Below, in pieces: positions 1-6,454 of a stretch of 10,901 nt of DNA. Below the pieces are notes generated by a model, which saw nothing but the letters and a program-made list of their open reading frames with translations, was not told the DNA's origin and searched no databases. Position 1 is the stretch's first letter. Each line of letters opens with the position of its first letter. This DNA is from Oscillospiraceae bacterium (GTDB lineage: Bacteria > Bacillota > Clostridia > Christensenellales > Aristaeellaceae), in the NCBI GenBank assembly GCA_031266295.1, contig JAISBH010000312.1:1-10901 (forward strand), read 5' to 3'. Both the position numbers and the translations under genes were made by a program.

Positions 1-8
1 CATAATCA

Positions 9-37
9 TTGACTACCGCCAACGCTTGTGATACAAT
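9..37 (+). promoter_or_regulatory. Sigma-A type promoter of the CTP synthase-like gene
   Basis: A -35 box TTGACT (9-14) and a -10 box TACAAT (32-37) are separated by exactly 17 bp. Each box differs from consensus at one base. The expected start of transcription, about 7 bases after the -10 box, falls at 43-46, on or just before the ATG at 46. The transcript is therefore predicted to have almost no leader, and no ribosome-binding site is visible before the ATG. Confidence 0.75.
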
Positions 38-45
38 CCGGTCTT

Positions 46-1659
46 ATGAAATATGTATTCGTCACCGGCGGGGTTGTCTCCTCGCTGGGCAAGGGTATCA
101 CCGCCGCCGCTCTCGGACGGCTCCTTAAGGCGCGCGGCTATCGCGTCAGCCTGCAGAAAATGGATCCCTATTACAACATCGATCCCGGTATGCTAAGCCC
201 CCTCATGCGCGGCGAGGCGTTCATTACCGACGATGGCACACCCTCCGATCATGACCTAGGACACTACGAGCGGTTCTTGGATACACAACTGCGCGGCGAC
301 GCCAGCGTGTCTACCGGCAAGATCCATCTCGCCATCATGGAGCTGGAACGGCGCGGTGCTTTTCGCGGCGGCACCATCCAAATGGTACCGCATGTCACCG
401 ACGAAATCAAGCGCCGTGTCGTCAAAGCCGCGCAAAACGCCGAATCCGACGTCGCCATTGTCGAAATCGGCGGCACTGTCGGCGACATGGAAGGTGCGCC
501 CTTCCTCGAAGCTATCCGTCAGATGAAATGGGATCACCCTGAAGGCGATTGCTGCTTCGTCCATGTCACCCTTTTGCCCACCGTCGGCGCGGAAAAGGAG
601 ATAAAAACCAAACCTACACAGCATAGCGTCAAAACGCTGCGCTCGATTGGTATCCAACCCGACTTCGTCGTGTGCCGCACCGACGTGCCCATATCGGACG
701 AGGCGCGCGGGAAGATCGCACTATTCTGCAACGTCCCTTCCGAGCACGTAATCGCCAACCCTGATTCCCAGGTGTTGTATGAAACGCCGCTGCTGCTGGA
801 GAAAGAGGGCTTTGCGAACAAGGTGCTGGCATACCTGCGCCTCCCCGCCAGCGAACCTAAACTCGATCCCTGGCGCGCAATGGTAAACCGTGCCAAGTCA
901 GCCTCAAAGACGGTTCATGTCGGGCTTGTCGGCAAATATGTCGAGATACACGACGCCTATATAAGCGCGGTCGAGGCCTTGCGCCACGCGGGGTTCGCGC
1001 TCGGCGTGGCCGTAGACGTCCGCTGGATCTCTGCCAAGGTTATAGAAGAGGATTCGACCGGGATGGATTCCGCCTTGCAGGGCTTGGACGCTATCCTCGC
1101 GCCCAGCGGCCACGGCAAGAGCGGCGCGGAGGGAATCATCCAGACAGCGATGTGGGCGCATCTCCATAAGACGCCATACTTGGCGATCGGCTACGGTATG
1201 CAGCTGACTGTCGTCGCTGCAGCGCGCACTCTGCTGGGTCGGCCTCACGCGAATTCCACCGAGGTGAAGCCGGATACCTCCGATCCTGTCGTGCGCGTTC
1301 CGAAGGACAGGCTGGAGCGCGTAGGCGACTGGCAGCTAGGCTCCGATCGCGCGCGATTGGGCGGGCAGGACTTGATGCTGTCCGGCGATAGCGTGCTGGC
1401 CGCGTGCTACGGCGGCGCGCGCGAGGTTCGCGAGCGGCACGACAACCGCTACGAGATCAACCCAGCCTACGTACAACCATTGATTGAGAAAGGCATCAAG
1501 TTCCCCGCGATGGAGAAACGCGAGGGATATATCGAAGCGATCGAGCGTCCCGACCACCCGTTCTACATCGGAGTGATCTATCATCCGGAATTTCTGTCTA
1601 GGCCGGATAGGCCGCATCCGCTGTTTGAGGCGTTCATCAAGGCGGCGGTGGCCTTGTGA
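46..1659 (+). CDS. pyrG: CTP synthase-family protein with a degenerate glutaminase domain
   Basis: CTP synthase makes CTP from UTP, ATP and glutamine-derived ammonia in the cytoplasm. The protein has 537 residues, the usual length. The N-terminal synthetase domain (about 1-265) keeps the P-loop-like GGVVSSLGKG (K16), K38, D68 and D70 before LGHYERF, E140 in VEIGGTVGD, the UTP-site KTKPTQ at 187-192, and K223. The C-terminal class I glutaminase domain (about 288-537) is altered. The nucleophile motif GICLGMQ reads AIGYGMQ, so the catalytic Cys is Gly382; the oxyanion motif PGGFG reads PSGHG; MRLG reads WQLG; ERHRHRYE reads ERHDNRYE. His513 and Glu515 of the triad remain. The family's SPxxHGEVFV also reads SPLMRGEAFI. 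It may be an ammonia-only enzyme or a non-canonical paralogue. An in-frame GTG at 28 is possible, but it lies inside the promoter and upstream of the predicted transcript start, so ATG 46 is preferred. The family is certain; pyrG function is not. Confidence 0.9.
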   Translation: MKYVFVTGGVVSSLGKGITAAALGRLLKARGYRVSLQKMDPYYNIDPGMLSPLMRGEAFITDDGTPSDHDLGHYERFLDTQLRGDASVSTGKIHLAIMELERRGAFRGGTIQMVPHVTDEIKRRVVKAAQNAESDVAIVEIGGTVGDMEGAPFLEAIRQMKWDHPEGDCCFVHVTLLPTVGAEKEIKTKPTQHSVKTLRSIGIQPDFVVCRTDVPISDEARGKIALFCNVPSEHVIANPDSQVLYETPLLLEKEGFANKVLAYLRLPASEPKLDPWRAMVNRAKSASKTVHVGLVGKYVEIHDAYISAVEALRHAGFALGVAVDVRWISAKVIEEDSTGMDSALQGLDAILAPSGHGKSGAEGIIQTAMWAHLHKTPYLAIGYGMQLTVVAAARTLLGRPHANSTEVKPDTSDPVVRVPKDRLERVGDWQLGSDRARLGGQDLMLSGDSVLAACYGGAREVRERHDNRYEINPAYVQPLIEKGIKFPAMEKREGYIEAIERPDHPFYIGVIYHPEFLSRPDRPHPLFEAFIKAAVAL

Positions 1660-1677
1660 CGCAACACCGTAACCTTC

Positions 1678-1692
1678 CTGGCAGCGCGCCAG
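1678..1692. other. Small hairpin between convergent genes
   Basis: CTGGC, AGCGC and GCCAG form a 5-bp stem with a 5-base loop in the 42-base gap between two convergent stop codons. There is no U-run on either side, so it is only a weak candidate for a bidirectional terminator. Confidence 0.25.
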
Positions 1693-1701
1693 TCCGGACG
1701 A

Positions 1702-2580
1702 TCACTCTCCCGCCGGGCGCAGGTTGACCAGCCGCACATGCCCTCGCAGCGTCAACCCGTTGGTATCGATACCTTCAGCCAACCGGCAGACGTCGTTTAC
1801 AACCTCCAGAACGGTCAGCACAGTCCCGTCGGCAAACTTGCCGATAGAGGGCCTTTTCGATCCTGGCGTATACTTGACAGGCGAGACGGGAACGGGCAGC
1901 GCGTCTACGGTCTGGACGACCGCCCTGCCGCCAGCGTTAAGGAACGGTTCAGTGACAGCCGGAAGATCGTCCGGCGGCAGATCGTAGTCGATCCACTTCA
2001 GCAACGCCCAATGAGTGAAAACGGCGGGCACGACTTCTTCGACGACGCCCCATCGGGTGCCGCGCGCGTGAACGACCTTACCCTCTCCCACATATACCCC
2101 AACGTGAGTGGGGTAACCGCCCTCTATGCGGAACAGCAGCATCCCCGGCTGCAGCACCGCGTCTATGATTGGTCCGGATTCGCTCACCCATAGTCTAAAC
2201 GCGCTCTTGGTGGTGACTTCATTTTTCGTCAGCAGCGCGCTGTCTACCGATTCCGTTGCCGCGAACGCTTTGATCAATCCTATGCAGTCGTAGACGGGCT
2301 TGCCGTCCCACTGCTGGCCAACGCCCAATATCAATCCCGACATGTCGGGGTAGATACTTGCGCGGCCATACCGGAATTCTATCGTGCACGTTTGTCCGGA
2401 CGCGCCGTAAATGTAACCGCTGCCCACCGTCTCGCGGGCGAACGCCGTCAATGCCGATGCCGAGGGCAGCGCAGTCGAACCGCCATACATGGCGGTTGAC
2501 CCATCGGCTAGAACTGGACGCCAGGCTAGTCCGACCGACAAACTCATCACGGCCAGCACGCATAGCAAACGCTTAAACAA
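1702..2580 (-). CDS. Secreted NlpC/P60 (C40) family peptidase with SH3-like C-terminus
   Basis: NlpC/P60 enzymes cut peptide bonds in peptidoglycan stem peptides outside the cell. The 292-residue product starts with a signal peptide (KR, a hydrophobic stretch at 5-19, likely cleavage after VLA at 23-25). The catalytic domain spans about 42-198: the nucleophile is Cys99 in VYDCIGLIKAF, His159 lies in THVGVYVG, and His171 in VVHARG is the likely third catalytic residue. Residues 215-290 look like an SH3-type wall-binding region (DGTVLTVLEV, then GHVRLVNLRP), a weaker assignment. The spacer at about 60-95 before the cysteine (GKPVYDC) recalls clostridial and phage lysin-like members. The start is TTG at 2580, chosen because an AAGGAGGTG ribosome site lies 10 bases upstream and the signal peptide begins there. 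It is transcribed alone, convergent with the CTP synthase gene. The role, growth-related wall remodelling or lysis, cannot be decided from sequence. Confidence 0.85.
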   Translation of the reverse strand: MFKRLLCVLAVMSLSVGLAWRPVLADGSTAMYGGSTALPSASALTAFARETVGSGYIYGASGQTCTIEFRYGRASIYPDMSGLILGVGQQWDGKPVYDCIGLIKAFAATESVDSALLTKNEVTTKSAFRLWVSESGPIIDAVLQPGMLLFRIEGGYPTHVGVYVGEGKVVHARGTRWGVVEEVVPAVFTHWALLKWIDYDLPPDDLPAVTEPFLNAGGRAVVQTVDALPVPVSPVKYTPGSKRPSIGKFADGTVLTVLEVVNDVCRLAEGIDTNGLTLRGHVRLVNLRPAGE

Positions 2581-2590
2581 CAGTAGAGCC

Positions 2591-2599
2591 CACCTCCTT
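2591..2599 (-). promoter_or_regulatory. Strong ribosome-binding site for the NlpC/P60 gene
   Basis: On the minus strand the sequence is AAGGAGGTG, a near-complete match to the anti-Shine-Dalgarno end of 16S rRNA. It ends 10 bases before the TTG codon at 2580 and supports that non-ATG start. Confidence 0.8.
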
Positions 2600-2617
2600 A
2601 CATCGTTTGGTTGTATT

Positions 2618-2623
2618 ATTATA
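2618..2623 (-). promoter_or_regulatory. Possible -10 box for the NlpC/P60 gene
   Basis: A perfect TATAAT lies on the minus strand 38 bases upstream of the TTG start. No good -35 box sits at 16-18 bp (the 17-bp position reads GCATAA) and there is no extended -10 TG. Upstream (2641-2660, minus strand) the heptad-spaced repeat TTATCA-A-TTATCA could be an activator or operator site. Confidence 0.4.
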
Positions 2624-2674
2624 TGAGCGAAGCGGACGAGTTATGCATGATAATTGATAAGGCAAGTCCGAAAT

Positions 2675-2930
2675 GGGGTTAAGCCCCTCTGCCGCTGTGG
2701 CGGGACGCTGTTCGATCTGCGGATCGAATGCGCTTTAAGTTTGTAGCGCCCCGCCACTATGGTGTGAGTTGACTATTTCCCTACAGCATTTTCACTGGCG
2801 GGGCGCAGGGTTGGAACGAGGAACGCCCCCCTTCCCCCCGATGGGGGGTACGACGGGGTTTACGGGACTCTGTCCCGATACCCTGCGAAGGGCTGTCCGC
2901 CCTTTCGAATCCTGACCAGGCTTCGCCTGG
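2675..2930. repeat. Cluster of short perfect hairpins in the 612-base gap
   Basis: The gap 2581-3192 has no credible gene. Between 2675 and 2930 lie consecutive short inverted repeats: GGGG/CCCC (2675-2687), TTCGATC-TGCG-GATCGAA (2711-2728), CCCCCC-GAT-GGGGGG (2834-2848), CGGGAC-TCT-GTCCCG (2863-2877), AAGGGC-TGTCC-GCCCTT (2888-2904) and CCAGGC-TTC-GCCTGG (2916-2930). The last four have 3-5 base loops and are spaced 10-14 bases apart. They resemble the small palindromic intergenic elements common in GC-rich Clostridia; that comparison is from memory and untested here. Confidence 0.6.
2697..2806. other. Long stem with a competing alternative stem
   Basis: GTGGCGGGACGCT (2697-2709) pairs with AGCGCCCCGCCAC (2745-2757) in a 13-position stem with a single A-C mismatch, enclosing the perfect hairpin at 2711-2728. 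The right arm can instead pair with TGGCGGGGCGC (2796-2806), 11 of 11 bases against 2746-2756. The two pairings exclude each other. It could be a structured RNA or a nested palindromic repeat. It lies upstream of both predicted flanking transcripts, so a leader role is not supported by the visible promoters. Confidence 0.4.
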
Positions 2931-2980
2931 ACCATCGTTTACGCACAATCCATCGACTTCGGCCAGCCTGTTGTGCTCCG

Positions 2981-3058
2981 ATACTCTATCTCGTAACGTA
3001 ACCGACAACCCTCATCGCCCCCTTAGGGGGAGATGTCGCCGCAGCGACAGAGGGGGCT
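2981..3058 (-). repeat. Dispersed intergenic repeat, copy A (inverted relative to copy B)
   Basis: Read on the minus strand, 3058 to 2997 matches 10760-10821 over 62 positions with one difference. Read on to 2981, it also matches 10855-10870 with one difference. Inside are a TGTCGC-TGCG-GCGACA hairpin and a CCCCCTAAGGGGG-type palindrome. Copy A lacks the 33 bases found in copy B at 10822-10854. No reading frame in it looks like a gene; short spurious ORFs ending in LRRHLPLRG-like peptides come from it. Confidence 0.85.
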
Positions 3059-3122
3059 CCCCGGGGGAGGTCAGGAGGGGGACGTAAGTCCTCTTCCCGA
3101 AGGCAGCCTCAACCCCAAATCG

Positions 3123-3151
3123 TTGACACGTTGAATAACGCGGCCTATAAT
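3123..3151 (+). promoter_or_regulatory. Full-consensus sigma-A promoter of trkA
   Basis: TTGACA (3123-3128), a 17-bp spacer and TATAAT (3146-3151) match the consensus at all twelve positions. Transcription should begin near 3158, giving a leader of about 35 bases before the trkA ATG. This implies strong, largely constitutive expression unless a repressor acts. Confidence 0.85.
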
Positions 3152-3192
3152 GATGATTCACGGTTATATTGGCAAGGAATCGATGGAGTATT

Positions 3193-4623
3193 ATGAACAT
3201 AGTAATCGCCGGCGACGGTAAGGTCGGCTTTACGCTGGCCGAACGCTTGAGCGCGTACACCGGCAATCATGTGACCATAATCGACACGAACGCCGACACG
3301 CTGACCAACACGGCCGAGGCGATCGACGTGCGTATAGTGCAGGGCAGCGTGGCCAATCTCGCAACGCTGAAAGACGCGGGCGCCGCTAAGGCCGATCTAT
3401 TCATAGCAACGACAAACAGCGACGAACGCAACCTGCTGACATGCATGATCGCCAAGCGCCTGGGCGCGGCGCATACCGTAGCCCGCACGCGCGATCCCGG
3501 TTATGAGGATGGACTGGCTATCATTCAGAGCAATCTGGGAATCGATCGGTTCATCAATCCTGAGCGAGCGGTCGCCGAGGAGATAGGGCGGCTGATCGAG
3601 TACCCCGCAGCGTTGAACATCGAGGTGTTCGCGCGCGGTCGGGTAGAGATGCTGGAGATCGAGATGCGCGATTATTCGCCACTGGTTGGCGCCGCGCTGA
3701 AGGATATCCCGCGTCGTCTGCCGGGCGGCATATTGATAGGAGCTGTGAGACGCGGCGACGAGGTCCTCATTCCGTCGGGCGACACGCGCATTCAGATGGG
3801 GGATCGCGTGTTCATCGTCGGACTGCCACAGAGGGTATCGCGGTTTATCGACGCCATAGGACTGCGAACGCATAGGAAAGAATCCCTTCGGGATTCTGCC
3901 GATCCTGGCCCGCTTCGCGCTGCCAGCGGCAATCGGATACGCAGCGTGATGGTCGTCGGCGGCGGTCGCGCGGCTTACTACTTGGCCAAGTACCTGAACG
4001 ATATCGACATCCGCGTGAAAATAATCGAGAAAGACGGATCCCGCGCGGAGGAACTCGCGCGGCTGCTGCCTGGCTGCCTCGTCGTGCAGGGCGACGGCAC
4101 CGACACGCGCCTGCTGACCAGCGAGAGTCTAGGCGATATGGACGCATTCGTATCGGTCACGGGCATTGACGAAGAGAACCTGATGGCGGCGCTGATGGCT
4201 AAGCGCGCCGGGGTAAGCAAGGTCGTCGCGAAGATCAACTGCTTGAGCTATCTGGATATCATAAAGGACATGGGTATTGACAACATCGTCTGCCCGCATC
4301 TGATCACGGCTTACGTGATATCCCGCTACGCGAAAGGGTTGACCAACGCGCAGAGCGATATGATCAACACGCTCCACCCGATTGTCGACGGCAAGGCCGA
4401 GGCGATCGAGTTCACCGCGAACAACATGACAAAGTTCCTAGACGTTCCGCTGCGGAAGCTGCAGTTAGCGCCGAACGTGCTGGTGGGTGTGATCGTGCAC
4501 AAAAATGAAGTAATAATCCCCGGCGGTTCAGATGTGATACGCGCGGGCGACGCTGTGATTCTGTTCACCAAGGGATTGGAATTGACAGACCTTAATGAGA
4601 TATATGTGAGGACGCGGGACTAG
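3193..4623 (+). CDS. trkA: Trk system potassium uptake regulator TrkA
   Basis: TrkA is the peripheral, cytoplasmic subunit that binds NAD(H) and gates the TrkH pore. The 476-residue product has the full double arrangement: RCK N-domain (about 1-120) with GDGKVG at 7-12 and Asp31 closing strand 2; a TrkA-C domain (about 145-225); a second RCK N-domain from about 250 with VVGGGRAA (254-261) and Glu279; and a second TrkA-C domain (about 390-475). In the second nucleotide fold Ala replaces the third Gly of GxGxxG. ATG 3193 is chosen because the family's MNIVIAG begins there and GGAG lies 4 bases upstream; the in-frame TTG at 3169 adds eight residues unlike the family. Residues 227-247 form an extra linker encoded by a palindrome-bearing segment. 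trkH follows 125 bases later. Confidence 0.93.
   Translation: MNIVIAGDGKVGFTLAERLSAYTGNHVTIIDTNADTLTNTAEAIDVRIVQGSVANLATLKDAGAAKADLFIATTNSDERNLLTCMIAKRLGAAHTVARTRDPGYEDGLAIIQSNLGIDRFINPERAVAEEIGRLIEYPAALNIEVFARGRVEMLEIEMRDYSPLVGAALKDIPRRLPGGILIGAVRRGDEVLIPSGDTRIQMGDRVFIVGLPQRVSRFIDAIGLRTHRKESLRDSADPGPLRAASGNRIRSVMVVGGGRAAYYLAKYLNDIDIRVKIIEKDGSRAEELARLLPGCLVVQGDGTDTRLLTSESLGDMDAFVSVTGIDEENLMAALMAKRAGVSKVVAKINCLSYLDIIKDMGIDNIVCPHLITAYVISRYAKGLTNAQSDMINTLHPIVDGKAEAIEFTANNMTKFLDVPLRKLQLAPNVLVGVIVHKNEVIIPGGSDVIRAGDAVILFTKGLELTDLNEIYVRTRD
3879..3897. repeat. Perfect palindrome inside the trkA inter-domain linker
   Basis: AGAATCCC-TTC-GGGATTCT is an 8-bp perfect stem with a 3-base loop within the trkA reading frame. 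It encodes part of residues 227-247, a Ser/Arg/Asp/Pro-rich stretch that typical TrkA proteins lack between their two halves. The frame is kept. It resembles the small hairpins of the gaps and may be a palindromic element that entered a tolerant site. Confidence 0.6.
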
Positions 4624-4629
4624 GGCCCG

Positions 4630-4691
4630 TTCGAAAAAGATCGCAGTGAGGGTGGAAAAGACGCCCCAAGGCCTACGCGAGATTTTTCGAA
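4630..4691. other. Long-armed hairpin between trkA and trkH
   Basis: TTCGAAAAA (4630-4638) pairs perfectly with TTTTTCGAA (4683-4691). The arms extend inward imperfectly through ATCGC and GCGAG, and GGGTG/CGCCC can form an inner stem. It starts 6 bases after the trkA stop codon. It could be a processing site, an attenuator between the two genes or an intergenic repeat; the T-run lies inside the stem, so it is not a classical terminator. Confidence 0.45.
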
Positions 4692-4748
4692 TTTGTCCTA
4701 ATAGCGGGGCGAGCGGCGCTTGCCTGCGCGGGCTGTCCGCGAATATAG

Positions 4749-6200
4749 ATGAACTGGTGTTTGATAGTCAATCGACTCAGCGCGGTGCTGTTCATTGAAG
4801 CGGGATGCATGGTTCCGTCGCTGGCGGTCTCGCTGATCTACCGGGACGGGGATACTATGGCGTTCGCGCTGTCTATCCTTATAGTGCTGGCGCTGGCGAT
4901 AGCCGCGTGGGTCGTAAAGCCGCGCGTAACCAATATACACTCGAAGGAAGGCTTCGCGATAGGCGGGTTAGGCTGGCTGATAATGACTGCGCTTGGCGCG
5001 CTGCCTTTTCTGATATCGCCGGGGGTTCATTCGTACGCGGACGCGTTCTTTGAGGCGGCGGCGGGATTCTCCACCACCGGCGCGACGGTGTTTCCGGGAT
5101 TGATTGGTTTATCGCGCGCGTTGATATTCTGGCGCAGTTCAACCCACTGGATGGGCGGACTGGGCTTTCTGCTGCTGATAATCGCGCTGGCGCCGTCCAT
5201 TAAGGCCAACGCTCTGCATATGATGCGCGTGGAGAGCACTGGTCTGCCCGTGGAGAAGTTCGTGCCGAACATTAAAAGTCACGCGCGAATTCTCTACACG
5301 ATATACGCCGCGATGACCGCCGCGCTAGCCGTGATGCTGGCGCTGGCGGGTATGCCGCTGTTCGAGGCGATATGTTACTCGATGGGAGCCGTCAGCACTG
5401 GAGGCTTCGACGCAAATCCGGCAGGGTTATCCTCGTATAACAATGTCGGCGTGGAACTGTTGATCGCGGTATTCATGCTGATGGCCGGGACGAACTTGGT
5501 GCTGTACTACCTGCTGTTCAAGGGGGATTGGCGCAGCCTATTTCGCGACGAAGAACTGCGCTTGTTTATGTGTATCGTGGTCGTTTCGACGGGGTTGATA
5601 ACGCTGAATATTTATCAAGAGGTGTATGCTACGGCGCTGGAGTCGGCGGGCAAAGCGCTGTTCCAAGTCAGCTCGATTATTACAACCGCGGGTTTCTCTA
5701 CTGCGGACTATCAAACGTGGCCGACGTTCAGTCAAGGCGTACTGCTGATGCTGATGCTTATTGGCGGCTGTGCTGGTTCGACGGCGGGCGGCATGAAGGT
5801 GATACGCTGGCTGCTGTTGTTCAAGGTCGCTCGGCGGGAGGTGTATAGGATATTGCATCCGCGAGCGCGCCGGAGCATCACGATTAATGGTCGCGCCGTG
5901 GACGATGAGCCGATGTTTGGAGCGATGGTATATTTTGCGCTGTACCTGGCGTGCGTGCTGATACTGGCGCTGGTAATCGCGCTGGATGGAAAGGATCCTC
6001 TGACTAATATATCCGCCGCGATTGCGTGCGTGGGTAACGTTGGGCCGGGGCTGGGCATGGTTGGCCCGTCCGGGTCATATGCGGGGTTTTCGGCGCGCAG
6101 CAAGACCTTTCTGGCGGTAGGCATGATAATAGGGCGGCTGGAAATCTATCCTGTGCTGATATTATGCATTCCGGCGTTTTGGAAAAAGGTCAATATCTGA
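4749..6200 (+). CDS. trkH: Trk/Ktr potassium transporter membrane subunit TrkH
   Basis: TrkH is the membrane pore that carries potassium into the cell under TrkA control. The 483-residue product has the four membrane-pore-membrane repeats of the SKT superfamily with all four filter segments visible: TTGAT (109-113), STGGF (216-220), TTAGF (312-316) and NVGPG (430-434). Other family marks are STHWMGGLGF (131-140), GGCAGSTAGGMK (339-350), which includes the start of the intramembrane loop after pore 3, and the terminal GMIIGRLEIYPVL (458-470). Many hydrophobic segments span the whole length. ATG 4749 gives the family's typical N-terminus (MNW then a hydrophobic helix); no clear Shine-Dalgarno precedes it. 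It follows trkA by 125 bases and is probably read from the trkA promoter, perhaps modulated by the hairpin between them. Confidence 0.95.
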   Translation: MNWCLIVNRLSAVLFIEAGCMVPSLAVSLIYRDGDTMAFALSILIVLALAIAAWVVKPRVTNIHSKEGFAIGGLGWLIMTALGALPFLISPGVHSYADAFFEAAAGFSTTGATVFPGLIGLSRALIFWRSSTHWMGGLGFLLLIIALAPSIKANALHMMRVESTGLPVEKFVPNIKSHARILYTIYAAMTAALAVMLALAGMPLFEAICYSMGAVSTGGFDANPAGLSSYNNVGVELLIAVFMLMAGTNLVLYYLLFKGDWRSLFRDEELRLFMCIVVVSTGLITLNIYQEVYATALESAGKALFQVSSIITTAGFSTADYQTWPTFSQGVLLMLMLIGGCAGSTAGGMKVIRWLLLFKVARREVYRILHPRARRSITINGRAVDDEPMFGAMVYFALYLACVLILALVIALDGKDPLTNISAAIACVGNVGPGLGMVGPSGSYAGFSARSKTFLAVGMIIGRLEIYPVLILCIPAFWKKVNI

Positions 6201-6218
6201 TATGATTTATATATCGTT

Positions 6219-6300
6219 TCTCGACCGCTGGCGACGCGGCGCATCCGCGCCTTCGGGAAGGGGGATCGCAATTGAGCGTCGAGAGGGCGCGCAGCGCCCT
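6219..6300. other. Folded element: junction-like inverted repeats after trkH
   Basis: TCTCGACCGCT (6219-6229) pairs with AGCGTCGAGA (6275-6284), ten pairs with one bulged C. Enclosed are GGCGC-ATCC-GCGCC (6238-6251) and the shorter CCTT-CGGG-AAGG (6250-6261). Immediately after is AGGGCGC-GCA-GCGCCCT (6284-6300), a perfect 7-bp stem. It begins 18 bases after the trkH stop codon and ends 56 bases before the next promoter. It may end the trk transcript, but no U-run follows. Confidence 0.4.
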
Positions 6301-6356
6301 TCCAGAATGCGCCAGCAATCCCAAATTTGAAATTACCGCATGATACTTGCATTTTA

Positions 6357-6386
6357 TTGCCGCAGTATGAAAAACAGTGGTATAAT
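6357..6386 (+). promoter_or_regulatory. Extended -10 promoter of the sugar-sensing operon
   Basis: A perfect TATAAT (6381-6386) is preceded by TGG, making an extended -10 element, with TTGCCG (6357-6362) as a -35 box at 18 bp. The predicted start near 6393 gives a leader of about 60 bases. No obvious operator palindrome overlaps it. Confidence 0.7.
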
Positions 6387-6454
6387 AATCGAAAGATCGG
6401 CAACCCGGCCGCACTGTGACCAGGATTGTTCGTCATGATCGCGAGGTAAAGTAT

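Noticed and set aside
256..896. Minus-strand ORFs opposite the CTP synthase gene
   Set aside because: They are antisense shadows of a strongly recognisable protein in GC-rich DNA, with no start signals and no family resemblance.
1..1659. Decaying pseudogene reading of the CTP synthase gene
   Set aside because: The frame is intact to the normal length, the synthetase motifs and two of three glutaminase triad residues are kept, and it has a good promoter. Divergence of function fits better than decay.
1738..2193. Plus-strand ORF opposite the NlpC/P60 gene
   Set aside because: The minus-strand frame has a signal peptide, catalytic Cys and His motifs and a strong ribosome site; the plus frame has none of these.
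2834..2930. Possible CRISPR array
   Set aside because: Hairpins are evenly spaced but their sequences differ, there is no repeated unit with unique spacers, and no cas gene is near.
2781..3266. Minus-strand ORFs at 2781-3008 and 3012-3266
   Set aside because: They read through hairpins and repeat copy A, have no ribosome site or recognisable domain, and the second runs into trkA. Their peptides are translations of the repeat.
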